Below, in pieces: positions 18,792-25,626 of a stretch of 45,304 nt of DNA (position 1 is the stretch's first letter; every line of letters begins with the position of its first letter). The position numbers and the translations under genes were made by a program. The notes below the pieces were generated by a model. It had not been told where the DNA came from. It worked only from the letters and a program-made list of their open reading frames with translations, and made no database searches. The stretch is from Prochlorococcus sp. AG-347-E03 (GTDB taxonomy: Bacteria > Cyanobacteriota > Cyanobacteriia > PCC-6307 > Cyanobiaceae): contig QCBG01000010.1 of NCBI GenBank assembly GCA_003279115.1, positions 1 through 45,304 of the forward strand, given 5' to 3'.

Positions 18792-19949
18792 TTAAGAACG
18801 AACCTGTACAGGCATGACTAAATAAGTAAAAGAATTGAGATTATCTTCTGGGACAAAAACTGCTGGAGTAGTTGCAAGATTACACTTTAAAAGTACATTT
18901 TCAGATGAAATAACTTTTAAACCCTCCAAAAGATATCTAACATTAAATGCAATATCAAAATTTCCTTCAGAGTTTGAAACAGGTATTGATTCATTAGCGT
19001 TTCCAATATCTTGTGCATCTGCACTTATTGAAGCTAAATCCGTATCATCCAATTTAAACTTAACAACACTACTCTGTTGATCAGCTAAAACAGCAATTCT
19101 TTCTAAAGCATCAATTAATTTTTTAGTATTAAAATTAAAAATCTTAGAAAAAGTATCAGGTATTAATTGTGAATAATTAGGATAGGTACCTTCGAGAGTT
19201 CGAGTTGTAATTATTTGATTAGAGGAAATAAAAACTACCTGCCCTTTGTCATAGAAAAGCTTTATTGAATTTTCGGAGCTTCTCAAAGACACTAGTTTTT
19301 CAATTTCTCTTAATGATCTGGTTGGGATAGTTACTGATAAATTACTTTCACTTAAAGATAAGTTATCTTTATTTTCGGTATCTTCTCCCCTACCAATTAA
19401 AGCAACTGCTAATCTATGACCATCCGTAGAAGCAGACTCTAAATAAGTTTTTTTAAAAGTAAAGTTTACACCTGTTAGTAATTGCTTTGAATCATCATTA
19501 CTACTAGCAAAAATTGTAGATTTTAAAGCTTTTAAAAAAGAACTAGGATCAATATTTAAAGAAGTGCCGCTTTCAACAAAGGGTAAATTTGGGTAATCAT
19601 CAGAGGGAATACCTTTAATGTTAAAAGAGCCTCTATCACTTTTTATTAGAATATTATCTGAATTTTCATCAACTTCCAAAGAAACAGGAGTTTCATTAGG
19701 AAGCTTATTTACTATTTCAGATAAAAGTTTTGAAGGTATTGTAATAGCCCCACTATTTTCTACATTTCCATCAAAAGAAGTTTGTATTCCTAAATTCAAG
19801 TCAAAACCAGTCAAGCTTATTTTATTGGTTCCTTGATCAGCTGTTAGAAGTATATTTGCAAGTATTGGATGAGTTGGTCTTGAAGCAACCGCTTTGCTTA
19901 CTAGTTGTATAGCGTTATTTAACTCACTTTGATTACAAATAATCTCCAT
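18792..19949 (-). CDS. dnaN: DNA polymerase III beta subunit (sliding clamp)
   Basis: DnaN is the ring that tethers DNA polymerase III to the template. The 385-residue protein has the family N-terminus MEIICNQSELNNAIQLVSKA and the phrase RPTHPILANILL. It has three clamp-type subdomains, including ATDGHRLA-like STDGHRLAVALIGRG near 175-190, and the C-terminal VPEDNLNSFTYLVMPVQVRS in place of the usual MPMRL-type ending. It is the first gene left of the candidate origin and is transcribed away from it. This matches other cyanobacteria, where dnaN rather than dnaA borders oriC. A TATATT at 19976-19981 (minus strand) is a candidate -10 element. Confidence 0.97.
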   Translation of the reverse strand: MEIICNQSELNNAIQLVSKAVASRPTHPILANILLTADQGTNKISLTGFDLNLGIQTSFDGNVENSGAITIPSKLLSEIVNKLPNETPVSLEVDENSDNILIKSDRGSFNIKGIPSDDYPNLPFVESGTSLNIDPSSFLKALKSTIFASSNDDSKQLLTGVNFTFKKTYLESASTDGHRLAVALIGRGEDTENKDNLSLSESNLSVTIPTRSLREIEKLVSLRSSENSIKLFYDKGQVVFISSNQIITTRTLEGTYPNYSQLIPDTFSKIFNFNTKKLIDALERIAVLADQQSSVVKFKLDDTDLASISADAQDIGNANESIPVSNSEGNFDIAFNVRYLLEGLKVISSENVLLKCNLATTPAVFVPEDNLNSFTYLVMPVQVRS

Positions 19950-19967
19950 CTTAATTTGGAACTTTTT

Positions 19968-19981
19968 ACATCCACAATATA
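19968..19981 (-). promoter_or_regulatory. dnaN: Candidate dnaN -10 element abutting a partial DnaA box
   Basis: On the minus strand TATATT (19981-19976) lies 26 bases upstream of the dnaN ATG. It runs straight into TGTGGATGT (19976-19968), the reverse of a degenerate box ACATCCACA. Binding of DnaA there would sit at the transcription start. No clear -35 element is visible. The assignment is tentative. Confidence 0.3.
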
Positions 19982-20058
19982 CTTTTTTCGTAAATTAAAT
20001 TCAATAAGTTATTTTATTCAATTTTCTAATATATAAAATTAAAAAGAAAATAAATAAT

Positions 20059-20070
20059 TAGTAGTAGTAG
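20059..20070 (+). promoter_or_regulatory. DnaA-trio element (four TAG trinucleotides)
   Basis: The plus strand reads TAGTAGTAGTAG, separated by TTAC from the first DnaA box (20075) and followed on the other side by AT-rich DNA. This box, short spacer, trio, AT-rich order is that of the Bacillus subtilis DnaA-trio, where a DnaA filament extends from the boxes onto one strand and melts the origin. The assignment is by architecture. Confidence 0.7.
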
Positions 20071-20074
20071 TTAC

Positions 20075-20092
20075 TGTGGAAATTGTGGAATT
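20075..20092 (-). promoter_or_regulatory. Two abutting DnaA boxes
   Basis: Read on the minus strand, 20092-20084 is AATTCCACA and 20083-20075 is ATTTCCACA, with no base between them. Cyanobacterial DnaA boxes are close to TTTTCCACA, so each differs by one or two bases at the 5' end only. They stand in the same orientation as the adjacent TAG repeats require. Confidence 0.8.
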
Positions 20093-20136
20093 TAGATGTA
20101 AACGTTTTAATAGCCTAATTTAAAAACATTTAAAGA

Positions 20137-20145
20137 AGTGGAAAA
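20137..20145 (-). promoter_or_regulatory. Degenerate DnaA box
   Basis: On the minus strand it reads TTTTCCACT, one base from the cyanobacterial consensus TTTTCCACA. It lies between the tandem boxes and the right-hand box. A similar one-mismatch site, TTTTCAACA, is at 20226-20234 on the plus strand. Confidence 0.4.
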
Positions 20146-20255
20146 AGTTTTTTATTTGTTTAACAAATTAAAAAATTTTTAATTCATACAAAAAAAGTTA
20201 ACAAATTTAATAACTTTTTAAATAGTTTTCAACAACTGTTTTTTGTTTTTTTTGG

Positions 20256-20264
20256 ATTTCCACA
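20256..20264 (+). promoter_or_regulatory. DnaA box
   Basis: ATTTCCACA is the same 9-mer as the box at 20075-20083, but on the opposite strand. It lies about 20 bases from the thrC stop codon and marks the right end of the candidate origin. Confidence 0.65.
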
Positions 20265-20284
20265 GACACTAATTTTTTTGGAAT

Positions 20285-21388
20285 TTAATATCCTAATATT
20301 TTTGTTATATTTTTCAATGAAGGTTCAATGTTTTTCCTAAAAATAGCATCATTATTTTCAATAGCACAATTAGGGTCTTTCAAGCCATTTCCAGTTAGAA
20401 CACAAACAATAGTAGATTCTTTTTGAATTCTATTTTTATTTTTAATAAGTCCAGCAACTGAGGCTGCGCTAGCTGGCTCACAAAATACTCCTTCTTTAGC
20501 AAGGATTTTATAAGCATTTATTATTTCTTCATCTGTTACAGATTGAAAGTCTCCTTTACTTTCTTTTTTTACTATTTTTGCTTTTTCTCTGTTAACTGGG
20601 TTCCCAATTCTTATTGCAGTTGCAATTGTTTCTGGATCTTTGACAATGATATTTTTTACTAATGGTGCTGATCCTTCAGATTGGAATCCCATCATAATTG
20701 GCATTTTTAAATTTTTTTTCATTTTTGAATATTCTTTAAACCCCATCCAGTAAGCAGTTATATTTCCCGCATTACCCATTGGGATACAAAGCCAATCAGG
20801 TGCAATACCTAAATCATCAACAATTTCAAAAGCTGCTGTCTTTTGTCCTTGTATTCGATATGGATTAACAGAATTAACGAGTTCTATTGGCTGCTCAGAA
20901 GATAAATCTCTAACAATTTCTAAAGCTTTATCAAAGTTTCCATTAATAGATATTATTTCAGCTCCATACATTAAAGCTTGTGCAAGTTTTCCTTGAGCAA
21001 CAAATCCTTCTGGTATCAAAACATATGGTTTTAATCCTCCCCTAGAAGCATATGCGGCGGCGGCGGCAGAAGTGTTTCCAGTGCTTGCACAAATTACAGC
21101 TTCACGTCCCTCTTCTTTTGCTTTGCTAATTGCCATAGTCATTCCACGGTCTTTAAAAGAACCTGTGGGGTTTAGGCCATCATATTTGAGAAAAACTTTC
21201 GTTCCATTTCCAATCAATTTGCTAATTGATTCGCTATGAATTAATGGAGTATTTCCTTCGTTAAGCGAGATTATTGGCGTCTTATTTGTAACAGGAAGAT
21301 ATTGTTTGTAAGCACTAATTAAACCAGGCCATCTTTTTTTTCTGTAATTAATACGTAATTTTTCTTTAATTTTATTTAATAACACCAT
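20285..21388 (-). CDS. thrC: Threonine synthase
   Basis: ThrC is the PLP enzyme that converts O-phosphohomoserine to threonine. The 367-residue protein has LNEGNTPLI (42-50), the PLP lysine in [11 protein letters not shown] (K79), [15 protein letters not shown], and the phosphate-binding [14 protein letters not shown]. It belongs to the plant/cyanobacterial-like short class. ATG at 21388 is six bases after the DUF1400 stop, so it is the last gene of an ABC1 kinase-DUF1400-thrC unit. It is transcribed toward the candidate origin, that is, against a rightward-moving fork. Its stop marks the origin boundary. Confidence 0.94.
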   Translation of the reverse strand: MVLLNKIKEKLRINYRKKRWPGLISAYKQYLPVTNKTPIISLNEGNTPLIHSESISKLIGNGTKVFLKYDGLNPTGSFKDRGMTMAISKAKEEGREAVICASTGNTSAAAAAYASRGGLKPYVLIPEGFVAQGKLAQALMYGAEIISINGNFDKALEIVRDLSSEQPIELVNSVNPYRIQGQKTAAFEIVDDLGIAPDWLCIPMGNAGNITAYWMGFKEYSKMKKNLKMPIMMGFQSEGSAPLVKNIIVKDPETIATAIRIGNPVNREKAKIVKKESKGDFQSVTDEEIINAYKILAKEGVFCEPASAASVAGLIKNKNRIQKESTIVCVLTGNGLKDPNCAIENNDAIFRKNIEPSLKNITKILGY

Positions 21389-21394
21389 AGCTGT

Positions 21395-21967
21395 TTAATT
21401 TGTTTTGATTTTTTCTAGGGGAGAATCTGTAAAAAAGTCTAATAGTTCTGAAATTGATTCTACTTTATTCATAACTTTGCTCAAAGCGTTGACGTCTAAA
21501 ATAATAGTTTTTGTCGGATATGCTTCAAAGAAATTTAACATATTTATTTTTCCATCTCCAATGACAATACCTTGAACTAAACTTGCTCTAAGGGCTAACA
21601 TTCCTGTTCTTTCATCATCTGCTATTGGCGGGTGGATTATAGATGAAAGTCTTGTTAAAAAAACATTTCCTATTTCTGAATATAATAATTTGCTTGCAAT
21701 AGTGATAGGGATTTCAAAATTTTTATTTAATACTGATTTAATTTCTTTATCTGTTGATCCAGTTGCTCTTAAAATTCTCTTTAATTTTTTAGTTGATTTA
21801 CCTTCTTGAGCAAAAGTTTTTAATGAATTTACTTTGATTGTTCTAGAAAAAATACTGTATATAATTTTAATTTCTTCAGCAGCACTTACTTTTGTAGCAT
21901 TAAAAAGTAATTGAGAACTTAAAAAAACAAAACATAATTTTCTTATTAAAGTTTTACTAAACTTCAT
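21395..21967 (-). CDS. DUF1400 domain secreted protein
   Basis: The 190-residue protein starts with a clear signal peptide (MKFSKTLIRKLCFVFLSSQL, cleavage likely after KVSA near residue 29). Then comes the DUF1400 pattern: AAEEIKIIYSIFSRTIKVNSLKTF, an L-rich helical middle, LLYSEIGNVFLTRLSSII, and LRASLVQG followed by AYPTKTIILDV. In larger cyanobacterial proteins this domain precedes an alpha/beta hydrolase; here only the DUF1400 part exists. An upstream ATG at 21991 would overlap the ABC1 gene by 23 bases. I chose 21967, one base after the ABC1 stop, because it gives a normal signal peptide. Function is unknown, probably in the periplasm. Confidence 0.8.
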   Translation of the reverse strand: MKFSKTLIRKLCFVFLSSQLLFNATKVSAAEEIKIIYSIFSRTIKVNSLKTFAQEGKSTKKLKRILRATGSTDKEIKSVLNKNFEIPITIASKLLYSEIGNVFLTRLSSIIHPPIADDERTGMLALRASLVQGIVIGDGKINMLNFFEAYPTKTIILDVNALSKVMNKVESISELLDFFTDSPLEKIKTN

Positions 21968-21968
21968 T

Positions 21969-23825
21969 TTAGATATTTGCACCAGCAGCAATCTTTACGA
22001 GTCTAACTACTCCTTTTTCGGTTACTTTTTTTGCGATTTCTATGCTCATTTCTTTCGTATAAGGCTCGTTTATGATTCGAGGAACCCTTTTAAGAAATAT
22101 ATCAACAGAATAACCGGGCAGTTTTTGCAAAATCTCTAAAAAGTTTCTTAATGGTTCAATATACATCACAAGATCACTTAAATTATTATTATCTTTAGTC
22201 ATGTTAAATTTAATTGAGTTAGGAAGAAAGTTATTTAAATTCTTCAATACCTTAAGACTGAGTAAATCAATTTGATTTGTTATGCTTTCAATTATTTCTT
22301 TCCTTAGGAATCCACCTTTTGGGGAAAAGAGTAGATTTATAACTTCATCTAAGAGTTTTTCTAAATCAAGATTTGTTTGTTTAGCAGCGTTAGAAAGTAA
22401 ATCTTCTAAGCGGTCCCATTTAAATTTTTTATTATCAAAAAGCATTTCTTTTAAACTTTCTCTTAATTGGGGATCAGGATCTTCCATTAATCTTCTTGCA
22501 AAGTATGGATAAGCTGCACCTAATATTTTAAAGTTGGGGTCTACACTTAAAGCTATTCCTTCTAATGTTAGTAATGACCTAATTATTAGAGCGTAATATG
22601 GAGGTAATTTGAAAGGGAACTTATACATAACCCCAGACATATCATCTGTTACGCTTTTGAAATCCATTTTTGACACCCCTTGTTCAACCGCATTAATAAA
22701 AACATCTTGAAATGCTGGAACTATGGGTTCTAAGTTAACCTCTTCAGATAGGAAACCTAGCTTAACAAAGTCCTGAGATAATTTATCAAAGTTTTTATTT
22801 ACTAAATGTACAACTGCTTGTATTAAACCTGATCTTGAGTTTCTCGAAACTTCACTCATCATTCCAAAATCAAGGTAACATAATCTACCATCTTCTAAGG
22901 CCAATAAATTTCCTGGGTGTGGGTCGGCATGAAAAAAACCATGTTCTAAAAGTTGTTCTAAACTGCACTGCACTCCAATTTCGATCATCTTGTCAGGATC
23001 GATTCCTAATTTTTTGACATCTTCTAAATTGGTTAATTTTGTACCATCTATCCATTCCATGGTTAAAACCCTTCTTGAAGTTATTTCTTTATAAATTTTT
23101 GGTACAGCAATCATTTGGTTATGTTTATGCATATTTCTAAATTTCTCAGCATTTTCAGCCTCGTTTAAATAATCCATTTCTTCAAACACTCTTTTACCTA
23201 ATTCATCAATCAATGCCACTAGGTCACTCCTTATTAAACCAATATTGTTTTTTAACCAATAAGCAATATTTCTAACTATGTAGAGGTCTAAAGTGATTTG
23301 CTCTCTTAAACCTGGACGTTGGACTTTAACTGCAACAACTTCTTCATTCTTTAGTTTAGCTTTATGAACTTGCCCTAAAGAGGCAGCAGAAATAGGCTCT
23401 TTATCGATTTCTAAGAAAATTTCATTTATTTTGAATCCCAAATCTTCTTCTATTAATTCCATAGCTTTATCTCCATCAAATCCTGGTAGTTGATCTTGCA
23501 ATTCAGATAATTCTTCCAGCAGAATTCCTGGAATAATATCTGGTCTAGTTGATAAAGCTTGACCAGCCTTAACAAATGCAGGTCCAAGTTCTACTAATAA
23601 ATTCGTTAATTCTTTTGCTCTAAATCTTGCATGTGAGTTATCTTTTAATCTACCCGTTAATTTATCCCATCCTACAGAAAAGATGTAAGTAAAAATAGGT
23701 ATGAGTGTTTGCCAAAGTCTTTTTAAAAGTCTTTTAGGATTTTTTTGGTAAATTTTAGAAATTGTATCTGGATCATAATTTAAGAGTCCAGACACCTCAA
23801 TAAAATCAGTAAAATCTTCTTTCAT
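21969..23825 (-). CDS. ABC1/UbiB-family atypical kinase
   Basis: The 618-residue protein has the diagnostic KxGQ motif (KAGQALSTRPDIIP, from residue 86). It also has the Ala-rich loop in ISAASLGQVHKAKL, the lysine VAVKVQRPG, and the HADPHPGNLL and YLDFGMM active-site motifs near residues 298-320. Relatives (UbiB/COQ8, plant ABC1K) act in isoprenoid-quinone or plastoquinone and tocopherol metabolism at membranes. A substrate cannot be read from the sequence. It is divergent from recN with 68 bp between starts and heads an operon with DUF1400 and thrC. A phytol-kinase-like gene, also linked to prenyl lipids, is elsewhere in the window (43713-44354). Confidence 0.92.
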   Translation of the reverse strand: MKEDFTDFIEVSGLLNYDPDTISKIYQKNPKRLLKRLWQTLIPIFTYIFSVGWDKLTGRLKDNSHARFRAKELTNLLVELGPAFVKAGQALSTRPDIIPGILLEELSELQDQLPGFDGDKAMELIEEDLGFKINEIFLEIDKEPISAASLGQVHKAKLKNEEVVAVKVQRPGLREQITLDLYIVRNIAYWLKNNIGLIRSDLVALIDELGKRVFEEMDYLNEAENAEKFRNMHKHNQMIAVPKIYKEITSRRVLTMEWIDGTKLTNLEDVKKLGIDPDKMIEIGVQCSLEQLLEHGFFHADPHPGNLLALEDGRLCYLDFGMMSEVSRNSRSGLIQAVVHLVNKNFDKLSQDFVKLGFLSEEVNLEPIVPAFQDVFINAVEQGVSKMDFKSVTDDMSGVMYKFPFKLPPYYALIIRSLLTLEGIALSVDPNFKILGAAYPYFARRLMEDPDPQLRESLKEMLFDNKKFKWDRLEDLLSNAAKQTNLDLEKLLDEVINLLFSPKGGFLRKEIIESITNQIDLLSLKVLKNLNNFLPNSIKFNMTKDNNNLSDLVMYIEPLRNFLEILQKLPGYSVDIFLKRVPRIINEPYTKEMSIEIAKKVTEKGVVRLVKIAAGANI

Positions 23826-23893
23826 AACTTTATTTATGTAAAACCTTTATTTTTTTAAAAAAGAAGTTAATTTTTTTATATGGAAGATTTATC

Positions 23894-25573
23894 ATGTTAA
23901 TACAACTAAAAATAGAAAACATAGCCCTAATAGAAATTATAGAAATTAATTTCGAAAAGGGTTTGAATATCATAACTGGGGATTCTGGTTCAGGAAAATC
24001 ATTAATTTTGGATTCCCTAAATGTTTTATTTGGTGGAACTAATATACCTCTAAAACAATTAATACGTCCAGGAAAAGATTTTTGCGTTATCGAGGCGATA
24101 TTTTCTTCTTCACCACAAATTAATAATTGGTTAATTAGTAATGGTTTTGAAATAACTTCTTCAGAACTACAAATTAAAAGAAAGTCTTATAAAAAAAATA
24201 ATAAAATTTTATCTAAATATAGCCTTAATAATTTATCAATTAATAGACAATCATTAGAAAAACTTGGAGGATTTTTAATAGATTTTGCAGGTCAATCTGA
24301 CACTTTTATCTTTGATTCTTTAGATAAGAGAAGATTAGTTATTGATGATTTATGTTCTCAAGAATTTAGAGATACTAGCGAAAGGATTAAAAGTATATGG
24401 GGAGAAACAAAAGCCTTAAAAAGATTGATGGATGAAAAAATAGAATTTTCTAGGAATCAAGAAGAAAAAAACTTGGTAATTAAACATATGTTGAAGAGTT
24501 TAGAAGAAGCTGATTTAAATTCAAGTGAAGAAATTGTAGAACTAGAGTTATTAGAAAATAAACTTGTAAATAATCTAGAAATTAATAATTCAATTAAATC
24601 TTCATTAGAAAATTTAAATAATTACAGTCATGATGAACCGTCAGTAACTTCTTTTATAAACCAATCAATAAAGATTTTAAATAAAACAGCAGATTTCGAT
24701 TTAAAGATTCAAAAATTTAGAGAGAAGTTATTAAATATTCATGCTGATGTTGAAGATTTAATTTTTGATCTAAATTCATATTTGCAAGAAAATGAAAATT
24801 TTGAATCTGATCTTCCAGAAATACAAAAAAGATTATTCTTTTTAAAAAACTTAGAAAGAACTTTTGCATTGGATTTAAGTCAATTAATTGTGAAGCGCGA
24901 TCAATTAAAAACGTATTTTCAACAAAATGATCAAGGTAATGAGATTTCCAGGATTAAAGCTCAAATTGAGGATTTACAAAGTAATCTAAATTGTTTATTT
25001 GTTATTCAGTCTTCTGAAAGAAAAAAAATTGCTAAACAGTTACAAAATTCAGTAATGTCGATTTTAAGCAGTCTAGGTTTAGAAAATGCAAAGTTTTTAA
25101 TTCAATTTTCTGAATGTAGGCCTTCTGGCGATGGAATTGATGATATAAATTTTTTGTTTTCGGCTAATCCTGATCAGAAGCTTGCTCCATTATCAAATGT
25201 TATTTCTGGCGGAGAAATGTCAAGATTTTTATTAGCTATTAAATCTAGTATTTCTAAAAAACCCAATACTTTCTTTTTAGATGAAATTGATAGTGGTTTA
25301 AGCGGTAAATCTTTATTTTCTTTGGTTGAGCTGATAGAAGAAATTTCCACAAATCAACAAGTTTTATGTATTACACATCAGCCATTCTTAGCCGCTAGGG
25401 GATTAGCTCATTTCAAAGTTAATAAAAACGTAATTAACGGAATAACTTTTACTTCAATTGCAAAACTAACTTCTAAAAATCAAAGAAAAAATGAACTAAT
25501 AGAACTTATAGGTGGAGGTTCTAGCGAAGTAAATGAATATGCCTCCAGACTTCTTGATCGCTCAGCTGCATAA
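23894..25573 (+). CDS. recN: DNA repair protein RecN
   Basis: RecN is an SMC-like ATPase acting in double-strand break repair. The 559-residue protein has MLIQLKIENIALIE, Walker A GDSGSGKSL (29-37), and the FAGQSDT motif near 131. A long Glu/Lys/Asn/Leu coiled-coil middle (about 150-400) follows, then the ABC signature VISGGEMSRFLLAIK and Walker B TFFLDEIDSGLSG. It is slightly short for RecN (about 550-560 aa is usual). GGAAG at 23882-23886 lies 7 bases before the ATG. It is followed by uvrA on the same strand with a 53-bp gap. Confidence 0.95.
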   Translation: MLIQLKIENIALIEIIEINFEKGLNIITGDSGSGKSLILDSLNVLFGGTNIPLKQLIRPGKDFCVIEAIFSSSPQINNWLISNGFEITSSELQIKRKSYKKNNKILSKYSLNNLSINRQSLEKLGGFLIDFAGQSDTFIFDSLDKRRLVIDDLCSQEFRDTSERIKSIWGETKALKRLMDEKIEFSRNQEEKNLVIKHMLKSLEEADLNSSEEIVELELLENKLVNNLEINNSIKSSLENLNNYSHDEPSVTSFINQSIKILNKTADFDLKIQKFREKLLNIHADVEDLIFDLNSYLQENENFESDLPEIQKRLFFLKNLERTFALDLSQLIVKRDQLKTYFQQNDQGNEISRIKAQIEDLQSNLNCLFVIQSSERKKIAKQLQNSVMSILSSLGLENAKFLIQFSECRPSGDGIDDINFLFSANPDQKLAPLSNVISGGEMSRFLLAIKSSISKKPNTFFLDEIDSGLSGKSLFSLVELIEEISTNQQVLCITHQPFLAARGLAHFKVNKNVINGITFTSIAKLTSKNQRKNELIELIGGGSSEVNEYASRLLDRSAA

Positions 25574-25596
25574 AATAGAAAAAATTCTATTATAAT
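25574..25596 (+). promoter_or_regulatory. uvrA: Hairpin and TATAAT -10 element in front of uvrA
   Basis: Directly after the recN stop, AATAGAA-AAAA-TTCTATT (25574-25591) makes a perfect 7-bp AT-rich stem. A consensus -10 TATAAT overlaps its end at 25591-25596, 30 bases upstream of the uvrA ATG. A run of seven T begins at 25599. The hairpin may end recN transcripts and the TATAAT may start uvrA. No -35 or LexA box is visible. Confidence 0.4.
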
Positions 25597-25626
25597 AGTT
25601 TTTTTAAATCATAATTAGATTTAAAC

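Larger units (their letters stand above)
19950..20284. other. Candidate chromosome replication origin (oriC)
   Basis: This 335-bp gap is the longest gene-free stretch in the window. It lies between dnaN and the 3' end of thrC. It holds three close DnaA-box matches of the form (A/T)TTCCACA (20075-20083 and 20084-20092 on the minus strand, 20256-20264 on the plus strand) and three weaker ones. Four TAG trinucleotides lie at 20059-20070. An extremely AT-rich tract at 19977-20058 is suitable for unwinding. Gene direction on the left is mostly away from it. Hand counts of G and C in sample lines differ on the two sides in the direction expected at an origin. No ORF or RNA gene is apparent inside. 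Confidence 0.85.

Noticed and set aside
25574..25626. LexA box in front of uvrA
   Set aside because: No GTAC-type paired half-sites are present; only a hairpin and TATAAT are seen.
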